Positions 1-9,201 of a DNA stretch of 36,072 bases are shown one piece after another; position 1 is the first letter of the stretch, and the number at the start of each line of letters is the position of its first letter. The DNA lies in NCBI GenBank assembly GCA_016787415.1, contig JAEUUT010000126.1, positions 1 through 36,072 on the forward strand, in the 5' to 3' direction. The notes under the pieces were generated by a model, which made no database searches, was not told the origin of the DNA, and saw nothing but the letters and a program-made list of their open reading frames with translations. The position numbers and the translations under genes were made by a program. Source of the DNA: Saprospiraceae bacterium. GTDB lineage: Bacteria; Bacteroidota; Bacteroidia; Chitinophagales; Saprospiraceae.

Positions 1-168
1 TTAGAGCATGTTTGGGATTTTTTGCCGGGTTCTGAAAAGATGGATTTTTTGTACGTTTTTCACCTTTTTTCATGCGCATAGTGGTGACTATGTAAATGAA
101 AAAAGGTGAAAAACGCGCAAAAAAGCCGCTTTTCAGGCCCGGCAAAAAAATCCCAAACATGCTCTTAA
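1..168. repeat. Large imperfect palindrome (MITE-like or structural repeat)
   Basis: Two arms of about 80 bases face each other. The left arm starts TTAGAGCATGTTTGGGAT and the right arm ends with its complement, ATCCCAAACATGCTCTTAA. The arms differ by roughly ten mismatches or single-base gaps. At the centre lies a small perfect hairpin, CATAGT-GGTG-ACTATG (77-92). No transposase reading frame lies inside. The element ends 22 bases before the AtuA-family gene. It could be a non-autonomous mobile element or a structural RNA or terminator element. The left border coincides with the window edge, so target duplications cannot be checked. Confidence 0.75.
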
Positions 169-190
169 TCAAACAAAAGAACGGGAAAGC

Positions 191-1522
191 ATGAAACAAA
201 AAAACAGGCTCAGAATCGGTTGTGGCGCTGGCTTTTCGGGCGATCGCCTCGAACCGGCGGCTATTCTGCTGCAACATGCCGATCTGGATTACCTCGTGCT
301 GGAATGCCTGGCAGAACGCACCATTGCACTGGCGCAAAAACGAAAATTGCAGGACCCAAATGCAGGATACGACCCTTTGCTGGAAAAGCGGATGCGGCTG
401 CTTTTACCCTTGTTGCGCAGTACAGGCGCCCGCCTCATCACCAATATGGGAGCTGCCCATCCGGTGGCGGCCGCCCGCAAAATGGTGGATATGGCCCGTG
501 AAATGGGGTTGCCGCTTAAAGTAGCCGCTGTGACGGGCGACGATGTGCTGGCACTTATTAATCCCCGCGATCTGGCGCTGGAAACCGGACAGGCGCTGTG
601 CGAATCCGGCGAACTCATTTCGGCCAATGCATACCTGGGCGCCGATGCTTTGCTGCCTGCCTTGCAAACCGACGCTGATGTGATTGTGACGGGCCGCGTA
701 GCCGATCCTTCCCTTTTTGTGGCGCCCATGGCCCATGCCTTCGGCTGGCGCCTCGACGATGCCAACCTGATCGGGCAGGCCACGGTGGTTGGGCACCTGC
801 TGGAGTGCGCCGGGCAAATAACAGGCGGCTATTTTGCCGATCCTGCCCGAAAACCGGTGTCGGGAATGGCACAACTGGGGCATCCATTTGCCGATGTCGA
901 ACCCAATGGCACGGCAACGATTGGAAAAGTACCCGGAACAGGAGGCGTCATTAACCTCGCCACTGCCAAAGAACAATTGTTGTACGAAGTGGTCAATCCA
1001 TACGCTTACCTGACTCCCGATGTAAGCGCCGATTTTACGACGGTTCGATTGAAACAAACGGCCGTAAACGCCGTAGAGGCCAGCGGAGGCACCGGCCGCC
1101 AGCGCCCCGATATGCTGAAAGTCAGCGTTGGCTACAAAGGTGGTTTTTTGGGAGAAGGTGAAATTTCCTATGCAGGCTCGTATGCCCTGGAACGCGCGCA
1201 ACTGGCTGGCGAAATATTGCAGGAGCGGCTGCGCGCCGATTTCCCCGACTTGCGGATCGACTATGTTGGATACAATGCGATACACCGAATGGAACCACCC
1301 AGCCATTATGCTCAGCCGTATGAAGTCCGGCTGAGAATAGCCGCAAAAGCCCCGACAGCGGAACTGGCAGCCCGGATTGGCGAAGAAACGGAGGCGCTTT
1401 ACACCAACGGCCCGGCCGGTGGTGGCGGCGCACGCAAATACGTGACAGAAGTAGTGGGAATCGTTTCCACTTTAATGGATCGCAACCTTGTTCACCCCCA
1501 TATCACATTGCTGGAATCATGA
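191..1522 (+). CDS. AtuA-family protein (acyclic terpene utilisation family, DUF1446)
   Basis: This 443-residue protein matches the AtuA/DUF1446 family, named after a Pseudomonas acyclic terpene degradation gene. Its exact reaction is not established. Family-like stretches are the N-terminal RIGCGAGFSGDR, a central ITGGYFADP segment, and the glycine-rich ending GPAGGGGARKYV. There is no signal peptide or membrane segment, so it should be cytosolic. In many family members a small ferredoxin-like domain is fused at the C-terminus. Here that domain is encoded by the next gene, whose start overlaps this stop codon (ATGA at 1519-1522), so the two are almost certainly co-translated. The family call is good; the substrate is unknown, and terpene use should not be assumed. 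Confidence 0.85.
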   Translation: MKQKNRLRIGCGAGFSGDRLEPAAILLQHADLDYLVLECLAERTIALAQKRKLQDPNAGYDPLLEKRMRLLLPLLRSTGARLITNMGAAHPVAAARKMVDMAREMGLPLKVAAVTGDDVLALINPRDLALETGQALCESGELISANAYLGADALLPALQTDADVIVTGRVADPSLFVAPMAHAFGWRLDDANLIGQATVVGHLLECAGQITGGYFADPARKPVSGMAQLGHPFADVEPNGTATIGKVPGTGGVINLATAKEQLLYEVVNPYAYLTPDVSADFTTVRLKQTAVNAVEASGGTGRQRPDMLKVSVGYKGGFLGEGEISYAGSYALERAQLAGEILQERLRADFPDLRIDYVGYNAIHRMEPPSHYAQPYEVRLRIAAKAPTAELAARIGEETEALYTNGPAGGGGARKYVTEVVGIVSTLMDRNLVHPHITLLES

Positions 1523-1824
1523 AAACAAAACTATATGACCTGGCGCACAGCCGTGCCGGCGACAAGGGCAATACCCTGACGCTGTCGTTGATACCCTACG
1601 ACGAAGCCGATTATCCGCGCCTGGTGGAGCAAGCCACGGCTGCGCGGGTACAGGAACACCTGAAAAATGTGGTGTCGGGTGAAATTACGCGGTATGAACT
1701 GCCTCATATCTCCGCCCTGCTGTTTGTATGTGAAAAAGCCCTTCTGACAGGCGTAACAACTTCGCTGGCTGTTGATATGCATGGCAAAACCCTGGGTTAT
1801 GCCTTGCTGGAAATGGAAGTATAG
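1519..1824 (+). CDS. Small AtuA-associated ferredoxin-like fold protein
   Basis: This 101-residue protein resembles the C-terminal domain of longer AtuA-family proteins. The typical opening is LYDLAHSRAGDKGNT, with the AHSRAGDKG part very conserved in such domains. The start codon overlaps the upstream stop by four bases, which implies translational coupling and probably a two-subunit enzyme. There is no signal peptide and no cysteine cluster: 'ferredoxin-like' refers to the fold, not to iron-sulfur binding. The gene ends 12 bases before the converging minus-strand gene, with no obvious hairpin terminator between them. Confidence 0.8.
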   Translation: MKTKLYDLAHSRAGDKGNTLTLSLIPYDEADYPRLVEQATAARVQEHLKNVVSGEITRYELPHISALLFVCEKALLTGVTTSLAVDMHGKTLGYALLEMEV

Positions 1825-1836
1825 ATCACGAAATGT

Positions 1837-2445
1837 TTAGTCCCGCTCCCATTTGCGCGTAGGGCGCCCTTCGGTGGAAATGGTCTGATACTGGTGCTTT
1901 CGCGCTTCGCGAAACATACGTTTCCGCAGCATTTTCGGGTAAAATGCAGTCACGATGTTTCCCAGCCGGCTTCTTTTTTTTAACACCCCTATTTGCCCCA
2001 GAATTTCCTGTGTGGTCGACGTGCAGCGCATCCCGAAGAAGGCATAGTCGAAAGGCGTGCTTTGGCAGTAATCCGCATGCATGTTTTGTAGGGCATTATA
2101 CTGTTCATGCGTGACCGGGATAATAAAAGCCACCGTTTTTCGGTCGGCTTCGTAGCGGCTTTGTCCGTTTAGTTTCTTTTCCGTAAAAACGGAGGCTGGC
2201 TTGTTTTTGTGCGGGAAAATATGCGGGTGCTTTTTGTTGCGCCGAAATCCGTAGTCGGAATCGCCTGTCTGGAGAGTGACGTGTCCGCCATGCAGGCCGC
2301 CGAATATTTTTGATTCTGTGGATTTATAGGCCCGCAGCGGTTTGGAACCATACAGGAAGTTTACCCTGATGACGAGGCTGGTATCCGTTTGTGCCGTGCA
2401 AGTGGCCAGAATAAACAAAAACAGGACGCTTAGATGTAATTTCAT
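1837..2445 (-). CDS. Exported hypothetical protein, possibly a permuted papain-like (YiiX/NlpC-type) fold
   Basis: I do not recognise a named family. The 202-residue product has a clear N-terminal signal sequence (residues 1-18, ending ATCTAQ); the cysteine there is preceded by threonine, which makes a lipoprotein anchor unlikely. The mature part has a histidine in GGLHGGHVTL and a later cysteine in the segment DYAFFGMRCTSTT. A His-then-Cys order followed by hydrophobic helices is what circularly permuted papain-like peptidases or amidases show, so that is a tentative fold guess. The C-terminus is strongly basic. It is divergent from the hydrolase gene, with a 126-base spacer that should hold both promoters. 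Confidence 0.6.
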   Translation of the reverse strand: MKLHLSVLFLFILATCTAQTDTSLVIRVNFLYGSKPLRAYKSTESKIFGGLHGGHVTLQTGDSDYGFRRNKKHPHIFPHKNKPASVFTEKKLNGQSRYEADRKTVAFIIPVTHEQYNALQNMHADYCQSTPFDYAFFGMRCTSTTQEILGQIGVLKKRSRLGNIVTAFYPKMLRKRMFREARKHQYQTISTEGRPTRKWERD

Positions 2446-2571
2446 GCCGTGATGGTTTTGATATTGGAAAACAAATGAACAACTTGCAGAGATTATTTTT
2501 TGGTATCTCCATTACAACAGGTGTACATTCCGGCATCATAGACACCTGGTCCTAACATATACCCTGATTTC

Positions 2572-3123
2572 ATGTCTGTTCAATACCTTATCGTACCGGG
2601 TTACGGCGATTCCAATGCACAACACTGGCAAACGTACTTCGAACACCAACTCCCCAACGCCCGAAGGGTGGTTCAAAAAGACTGGGAACACCCCATTTGT
2701 ACCGATTGGGTGCAGGCCATCGACGAAGCCGTAGCGGCCTGTTCTGACAGTGATGTTATTTTGATAGGCCACAGCCTGGGATGCATCGCTATCGTTCATT
2801 GGGCACAGCAAAGTGCTGTACCTATACGCGGGGCATTGCTGGTAGCGCCTGCCGATCTGGAAAATCCGCATGAAGACTTGCCTTTGAACGGTTTTACGCC
2901 TATCCCTTTGCACTCGCTTCCATTTCCTTCACTGGTAGTGGCCAGCAGTAACGACTCTTGGGCTGCGCCCGAGCGCTCCCGTTTTTTTGCTGAAAAATGG
3001 GGCAGCGACTTTTTAACCCTGGAAAATGCGGGTCATATCAATTCGGATGCCGGCTATGGTGACTGGCCAGCCGGCCTACAATTGCTGGGCAGTTTTTTCG
3101 ACCTTATTTCAATCATAAAGTGA
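2572..3123 (+). CDS. RBBP9/YdeN-type alpha/beta serine hydrolase
   Basis: This 183-residue protein is the normal size for the RBBP9/YdeN family of small alpha/beta hydrolases. It begins YLIVPGYGDSNAQHWQ, which is characteristic. The nucleophile elbow is GHSLG with Ser68. A later aspartate (SSNDSW) and histidine (NAGHINSDAGYGDWP) complete the likely triad. No signal peptide is present, so it is cytosolic. The natural substrate of this family in bacteria is poorly known. It does not overlap the sulfur cassette that starts 75 bases downstream, so it may be a separate transcription unit. Confidence 0.85.
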   Translation: MSVQYLIVPGYGDSNAQHWQTYFEHQLPNARRVVQKDWEHPICTDWVQAIDEAVAACSDSDVILIGHSLGCIAIVHWAQQSAVPIRGALLVAPADLENPHEDLPLNGFTPIPLHSLPFPSLVVASSNDSWAAPERSRFFAEKWGSDFLTLENAGHINSDAGYGDWPAGLQLLGSFFDLISIIK

Positions 3124-3198
3124 CCTGACGACCATCATCTTTCGGCACGCAAAACCCCGCGACTTTTGAGGCAGATTTCATCATTTAATTAAACAATT

Positions 3199-4434
3199 AT
3201 GAAACGCCTCCTGATTCTCGGCGCCGGTACGGCGGGCACAATGATGGCCAACCACCTGCACCACCACTTGTCGGCCGACGAGTGGGAAATCGACATCATA
3301 GATGAAGAAACCGAGCACTATTACCAGCCCGGGTTTTTATTCCTTCCATTTGATATTTACGAACCTGAAGACATCGTAAAACCGATCCGGCAGTTCATCC
3401 CACAGGGCGTCAACCTGATTCAGGAAAGTATCGACCGCATCGTGCCAGCCGAACAATACGTGCTGATGGAAGGCGGCGATCGCTTGCGCTACGATATCCT
3501 GATTGTGGCTACAGGCGCCAAAATCGCTCCGGAAGAAGTGCCAGGCATGCTGGGTAAAGAGTGGAAACAAAGCATATTCGATTTTTACACCTTCGAGGGA
3601 GCACTGGCCCTGCGCAACAAACTGCGCGAATGGGAAGGCGGTAAATTGGTGGTGCATATCACTGAAATGCCGATCAAATGTCCTGTTGCACCCCTTGAAT
3701 TTGCTTTTCTGGCCGATTCTTTTTTCCGCAACAAACACATGCGCGACCGGGTCGACATCACGTTCGTCACCCCGCTGAGCGGCGCTTTTACCAAACCCAA
3801 AGCCACCGCAGCCCTCGAACACCTGCTGGATGAAAAGCATATCCACATCGAAAGCGATTTCGCGATCGAACAAGTGGATGCCGACAATAAAACCATCATC
3901 GATTACGGTGGCCGTACGGTGCCGTTCGACCTGCTGGTGACGGTGCCGACCAACAAAGGGGATGCTGTGATCGAACGCTCGGGCATGGGCGACGACCTGA
4001 ACTTCGTACCCACCAACAAAGCCACCCTGCAATCCAAAGAATGGCCCAACATTTTTGTGCTGGGCGATGCTACCAATATCGCTGCTTCCAAAGCAGGGTC
4101 GGTTGCGCACTTTGAAGCCGAAATTCTAACGGAGAACATCCTCCGCTTCATGGACAACCAGCCGCTGAAAGAAGAATTTGACGGACATGCCAACTGTTTT
4201 GTGGAAACCGGCAATGGCAAGGCGCTGCTCATCGACTTCAACTATACCCACGAACCGGTGGAAGGCACTTTCCCGTTCCCGGGCGTCGGACCACTTCGAT
4301 TGCTGAAAGAAAGCCGCATCAACCACATGGGCAAACTGGCCTTCCGCTGGATTTACTGGAACATGCTGCTCAAAGGCACCCATATCCCCTTCGTTTCGGC
4401 TACCATGCAAGAAGCCGGGAAGGATTTTGATTGA
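3199..4434 (+). CDS. Sulfide:quinone oxidoreductase-like FAD flavoprotein
   Basis: This 411-residue flavoprotein has an N-terminal dinucleotide-binding motif (LILGAGTAGT, about residues 5-14), a second nucleotide-binding region ending at VATGAK, and the FAD-binding FVLGDATN segment near residue 290. It fits the SQR/flavocytochrome c sulfide dehydrogenase family, which oxidises sulfide at the membrane surface and reduces quinone. Cys161 (in MPIKCPVAP) and Cys333 lie where the two redox-active cysteines of SQR are expected; a third cysteine found near residue 128 in type I enzymes is not visible. The C-terminal part has amphipathic and aromatic segments suited to membrane association. Linkage to TusE/DsrC-like and DsrE-like genes strengthens the sulfur assignment. 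An SQR-like NADH dehydrogenase activity cannot be ruled out. Confidence 0.82.
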   Translation: MKRLLILGAGTAGTMMANHLHHHLSADEWEIDIIDEETEHYYQPGFLFLPFDIYEPEDIVKPIRQFIPQGVNLIQESIDRIVPAEQYVLMEGGDRLRYDILIVATGAKIAPEEVPGMLGKEWKQSIFDFYTFEGALALRNKLREWEGGKLVVHITEMPIKCPVAPLEFAFLADSFFRNKHMRDRVDITFVTPLSGAFTKPKATAALEHLLDEKHIHIESDFAIEQVDADNKTIIDYGGRTVPFDLLVTVPTNKGDAVIERSGMGDDLNFVPTNKATLQSKEWPNIFVLGDATNIAASKAGSVAHFEAEILTENILRFMDNQPLKEEFDGHANCFVETGNGKALLIDFNYTHEPVEGTFPFPGVGPLRLLKESRINHMGKLAFRWIYWNMLLKGTHIPFVSATMQEAGKDFD

Positions 4435-4492
4435 CCTTTTTGCTCCATGAAACCCTTCTCAACTGAATTTACATACCAAAAAAATAAAAGCC

Positions 4493-4804
4493 ATGTCAGA
4501 AAGAATAATTGCCGGAACACCGGTAAACGTCAATGAAGAAGGTTTTATGACCGACTTCAAACAATGGAACCAATCTATTGGAACCGAACTGGCCGGAGAA
4601 GCCAGTCTTACACTCACGCCACGCCACTGGCAGGTGATTGAGTACCTCCAAACCGAATACCGCAATGAATCGCCGCTGAGCATCCGAAAAATCGGCAAAA
4701 GCGGCGTGGTCGACATCAAGGAATTCTATCAGTTGTTTCCAAATGCTCCGCTGAAAACTGCCGCAAAAATTGCCGGTATTCCCAAACCCGCCAGTTGCAT
4801 CTGA
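4493..4804 (+). CDS. TusE/DsrC-family sulfur carrier with a single C-terminal cysteine
   Basis: The 103-residue product matches the TusE/DsrC/DsvC family in length and in its C-terminal arm, which ends AGIPKPASCI. The penultimate Cys102 is the family's persulfide-carrying cysteine (CysA). The second cysteine of true dissimilatory DsrC, expected eleven residues earlier, is alanine here, so the protein is closer to TusE-type carriers. In tRNA thiolation TusE accepts sulfur from TusBCD; no TusBC partners are visible. Its position between an SQR-like gene and a DsrE-like gene suggests it carries sulfane sulfur from sulfide oxidation (inference). Confidence 0.85.
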   Translation: MSERIIAGTPVNVNEEGFMTDFKQWNQSIGTELAGEASLTLTPRHWQVIEYLQTEYRNESPLSIRKIGKSGVVDIKEFYQLFPNAPLKTAAKIAGIPKPASCI

Positions 4805-4827
4805 TCACCTCCCAATACCTCGCTACC

Positions 4828-5310
4828 ATGAGCACTCAAAATAGTAAACTCAATAAAATGATGATTATCCTGTCCAAAGCGACACTGGATAATGTATATG
4901 CTGCCTTTGTACTCGCCAATGGCGCGCGTATGGAAGGCATCGAGGCGGAAATGTTTTTCACCTTCTTCGGCCTCGAAGCCGTTCACAAAGAAAGGCTCGA
5001 ACACCTGCACGTAGCAACAGTAGGCAATCCGGCCATGCACATGCCGACCATGATTGGCGGACTGCCTGGCATGGAAGCGTTTGCCACCCGCATGATGAAA
5101 AAAGAGATGGAACAACTCGATATGCCGGAAGTGCTGGAGTTTCTGGACATCCTGAAGGCTTCAGGCGTCAAACTCTGGGCCTGTAAACTCGCGATGGATA
5201 TGTTCCACTTCAAACAGGAGGATCTGTATGAAGACCTGGATGGCGTGCTGACGGTAGGCGATTTCTACCAAAGGTCTGGTGGAGAAGGGGTGCAGATGTT
5301 GTTTATTTAA
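4828..5310 (+). CDS. DsrE/DsrF/DrsH-like sulfurtransferase-family protein
   Basis: From the ATG at 4828 the product has 160 residues. A TTG at 4795 would overlap the previous gene but adds a stretch unlike the family, so I prefer the ATG. The sequence is DsrE2-like: MIILSKATLDNVYAAFVLAN at the N-terminus, a long middle helix region rich in methionine, and the conserved cysteine in KLWACKLAMDM, the probable persulfide site. The final segment GVLTVGDFYQRSG is also typical. DsrE-type proteins pass persulfide sulfur to TusE/DsrC or TusA carriers. The gene follows the carrier gene closely and is probably co-transcribed with SQR and the carrier. Downstream lies the repeat cluster, with no further gene in this direction. 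Confidence 0.82.
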   Translation: MSTQNSKLNKMMIILSKATLDNVYAAFVLANGARMEGIEAEMFFTFFGLEAVHKERLEHLHVATVGNPAMHMPTMIGGLPGMEAFATRMMKKEMEQLDMPEVLEFLDILKASGVKLWACKLAMDMFHFKQEDLYEDLDGVLTVGDFYQRSGGEGVQMLFI

Positions 5311-5320
5311 ACTTCAACGA

Positions 5321-5386
5321 ACGTCGGCAGGGTTTCGACGTCGGCAGGGTTTCAAACGTCGGCAGGGTTTTAAACCCTGCCGACGT
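5321..5386. repeat. Left cluster of 15-bp REP-like units
   Basis: The unit ACGTCGGCAGGGTTT occurs three times in direct orientation (5321-5335, 5338-5352, 5356-5370) and then once inverted (5372-5386). The third and fourth copies form a hairpin with almost no loop. The same units recur at 5776-5823 on the other side of a transposase remnant. Paired, inverted short palindromic units beside an IS200-like REP-associated transposase are the usual arrangement for REP/RAYT systems. Confidence 0.85.
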
Positions 5387-5387
5387 T

Positions 5388-5768
5388 GATGCTGAAATAA
5401 ATATCCCCAGAATAATCAGCAACCAATTTTCCAAATTATTCAACAGTTACACCCAGGCAATCAATAAATCCTTTCAGCGCACAGGAGGGCTGTTTGAGGA
5501 GCCATTTCGAAGAATTCCTGTGGAAGACGAGGACTATCTGGTACAATTGATTTACTACATTCATGCAAACCCGCAATTACATGGATTCATAGACGATTTT
5601 CGGGAATACCCGCACTCTTCTTACCAGACACACTTGTCGAAACTGGATACTCGGCTAAATAGAATAGAAGTACTTGATTTGTTTGGCAGCCCCGATGGGT
5701 ATCAAAAGTATCATTTACCCAACAGGATATTGGCAGACCTCGATAAGTTTGAAATTGAATTCGATTAA
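5388..5768 (+). pseudogene. Truncated REP-associated tyrosine transposase (RAYT, IS200-like), 3' part only
   Basis: An open frame without a proper start runs through 5388-5768. Its translation shows the typical C-terminal half of RAYT proteins: SKLFNSYTQAINKSFQRTGG, then GLFEEPFRRIPVEDEDYL, then LIYYIHANPQLHGF, and a terminal LFGSPDGYQKYH. The hallmark YIHANP motif is present. The N-terminal half with the HUH histidines is missing; the frame runs backward straight into the left repeat cluster. A GTG at 5520 would give only 82 residues and is probably not a real start. I read it as a decayed gene whose 5' end was replaced by, or deleted between, repeat copies. The catalytic tyrosine should lie in or just before the surviving part, but I did not assign it. 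Confidence 0.8.
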
Positions 5769-5775
5769 AAAATAA

Positions 5776-5823
5776 ACGTCGGCAGGGTTCAAAACCCTGC
5801 CGACGTTGAAACCCTGCCGACGT
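5776..5823. repeat. Right cluster of REP-like units, possible bidirectional terminator
   Basis: One direct unit (5776-5790) is followed by two inverted units (5792-5806 and 5809-5823) of the same 15-bp sequence as at 5321-5386. The first two form a strong hairpin. T-rich runs flank the cluster on both strands, and it lies just after the transposase remnant (plus strand) and just after the stop codon of the minus-strand ATPase. It could therefore serve as a bidirectional terminator for both. Confidence 0.8.
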
Positions 5824-5830
5824 TTATTTT

Positions 5831-7321
5831 TCAATTAAACAAATCCCGCATATCATCCTCGTCTTCATCTTTCAGATTACCGCTCAGGTAATCCTTGAAC
5901 ACCCAGCGCGACACCAAAAATTCCTTGTTCAGTACTTCGAACTCGGCGAGGCCATGCAGGCAAAGTTCCATAAACGTTTCCAGTTCGCCGTCAAGAGTGA
6001 GGGATGCTTCCGCGATTTTTTTCAACCCAGCAACGCCCATCAGTTCATCGTGAAACTTTTTGGTATCGGCATCCGTCAGCAAATCGACCGAGTTGCCTGC
6101 CGCAAACCAGGCTTTTAACGTGCCATACGGATCGCGTTCCTGTCCGCGTTTGAGTTTGGCGGGGTGCGGGAAATATTGCAGGAACATTTTTTTGACAGCG
6201 GCGCCGATAATATTCATCGCCACTACCTGTGGGCCTTCCTGCTCGCCTTCATACACCATTTCCACCTTCCCGGTAAGGGCAGGGATAACGCCCCAGAAGT
6301 CGGTAATGCGCGCCGTGGTTTTTTCTTCGCCATTCAGCAGCATGCGCCGTTCGGCCGAAGAGTACAGGTTTTCATAAGCCGAAATAGAAAGTCGGGCGCT
6401 GACGCCGCTCTTTTTATCCACAAACTCGCTGTCGCGGGCTGCAAACGCCACTTCTTCCAGCAGGTTTTTCAACAATTCCGGCACCTGAATTTTTTCCCGT
6501 TGTTCGCGGCTGATACGCGCTTCCTGCTCCGTGATACGGCGGCTAATAACGATGTCGGTAGGGTAGTGCGTGGTGATCTGGCTTTCGATACGGTCTTTCA
6601 GCGGCGTGATGATACTGCCTCGGTTGGTATAGTCTTCCGGATTAGCGGTAAAAACAAATTCCACATCGAGCGGAAGGCGCAGTTTGAAGCCGCGAATCTG
6701 CATATCACCTTCCTGTAGTACATTGAACAGCGATACCTGGATGCGTGCCTGGAGGTCGGGCAATTCATTAATGACAAACAGGCAGCGGTGCGAACGCGGA
6801 ATCAATCCGAAGTGTATCACCCGTTCATCCGAATAAGGCAAGCGCAGGTTGGCCGCCTTGATCGGGTCGACATCGCCCACCAGGTCGGCAATGCTCACAT
6901 CCGGCGTGGCAAGTTTTTCCACGTAGCGTTCGTCGCGGTGCAGCCATTCGATGGGCGTGTCATCGCCTTTTTCGGCGATCAAGTCTTTGGCCCAGCGGCT
7001 GATCGGGGCGAGCGGGTCGTCGTTGAGTTCGCTGCCAGCCACTACCGGAATGTATTCATCCAGCAGATTGACCAGCATACGTGCGATGCGCGTTTTGGCT
7101 TGTCCGCGCAGTCCGAGTAACAATATATTGTGTCTGCTGAGGATAGCACGTTCTACATCGGGCAAAACGGTATCGTCGAAACCATAGATACCGGGAAACA
7201 CCGTTTCTTTTTTCTGAATCCTGGAAATCAGGTTGGCGCGGAGTTCGTCTTTGACCGAACGGGGCTGGTAGCCGCTTTGTTTGAGGGCGCCGAGGGTGCG
7301 CAGTTGAGTTTGGACATTCAT
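5831..7321 (-). CDS. MoxR/magnesium-chelatase-I-type AAA+ ATPase
   Basis: I start at the ATG at 7321 (MNVQTQL); a TTG 18 bases upstream is less likely. The 496-residue protein is an AAA+ ATPase of the ChlI/BchI-like type. Walker A is GLRGQAKT (70-77). The Walker B-like segment is LFVINELPDL (181-190), with Asn185 before the catalytic Glu186, a variant I associate with this non-photosynthetic subfamily. Sensor 1 is FTANPED (224-230). A helical C-terminal half of about 200 residues follows, ending in an acidic tail. No chlorophyll genes are nearby, so a role in metal insertion is not implied; these ATPases usually act with a VWA-domain protein, which is not in the window. It is divergent from the act operon. 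Confidence 0.82.
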   Translation of the reverse strand: MNVQTQLRTLGALKQSGYQPRSVKDELRANLISRIQKKETVFPGIYGFDDTVLPDVERAILSRHNILLLGLRGQAKTRIARMLVNLLDEYIPVVAGSELNDDPLAPISRWAKDLIAEKGDDTPIEWLHRDERYVEKLATPDVSIADLVGDVDPIKAANLRLPYSDERVIHFGLIPRSHRCLFVINELPDLQARIQVSLFNVLQEGDMQIRGFKLRLPLDVEFVFTANPEDYTNRGSIITPLKDRIESQITTHYPTDIVISRRITEQEARISREQREKIQVPELLKNLLEEVAFAARDSEFVDKKSGVSARLSISAYENLYSSAERRMLLNGEEKTTARITDFWGVIPALTGKVEMVYEGEQEGPQVVAMNIIGAAVKKMFLQYFPHPAKLKRGQERDPYGTLKAWFAAGNSVDLLTDADTKKFHDELMGVAGLKKIAEASLTLDGELETFMELCLHGLAEFEVLNKEFLVSRWVFKDYLSGNLKDEDEDDMRDLFN

Positions 7322-7393
7322 GCGCGTGAAACAGGGCAAGCAGCGTTTTGTTTTTCTGCCCGAATTAAGTCAAACAATTTTTTTTTGCCTGGC

Positions 7394-7423
7394 TTGGAAA
7401 CGTGCATTCCTTCTCTACCTTTG
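7394..7423 (+). promoter_or_regulatory. Upstream promoter of the act-cox operon (P1)
   Basis: TTGG at 7394-7397 is followed after 18 bases by TACCTTTG at 7416-7423. This matches the Bacteroidota vegetative promoter (-33 TTTG-like, -7 TAnnTTTG). It lies about 230 bases before the actA start and also within the divergent spacer to the ATPase gene. Confidence 0.6.
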
Positions 7424-7523
7424 CGCGCTGTCGGTAAAACGTGGTAAAACACTGTTTATCCGGCCACGAGAAGGCAATATGAATTTAGAGTTCATCTAAA
7501 TAATTTGCTTTCTTAACACATTG

Positions 7524-7554
7524 TTTGGTGAAAATTCGCACGTTGATACCTTTG
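7524..7554 (+). promoter_or_regulatory. Proximal promoter of the act-cox operon (P2)
   Basis: TTTGG at 7524-7528, an 18-base gap, then TACCTTTG at 7547-7554. The -7 octamer and spacing are identical to P1, which makes chance unlikely. Transcription would begin near 7561, leaving about 90 bases of leader before the actA ATG at 7652. The remaining spacer between 7322 and 7651 holds no further convincing gene or hairpin. Confidence 0.65.
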
Positions 7555-7651
7555 CGCTGACAGAATGCTGACGAAAGGGTCGTCGAAGCGAAATGTTTCC
7601 GAAAAAACGGGCCTCCCGGCCACCATTGAGCAAATCAACTTCTACACAGAT

Positions 7652-9195
<1,544 letters not shown>

Positions 9196-9201
9196 ATAAT
9201 T

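Noticed and set aside
7479..7499. Seven-codon leader ORF between the two act promoters
   Set aside because: Too short and without repeated or regulatory codons; chance is likely.
7565..7651. Upstream extension of the actA frame
   Set aside because: It lies at or after the predicted P2 start, has no family-like sequence, and the signal peptide begins only at 7652.
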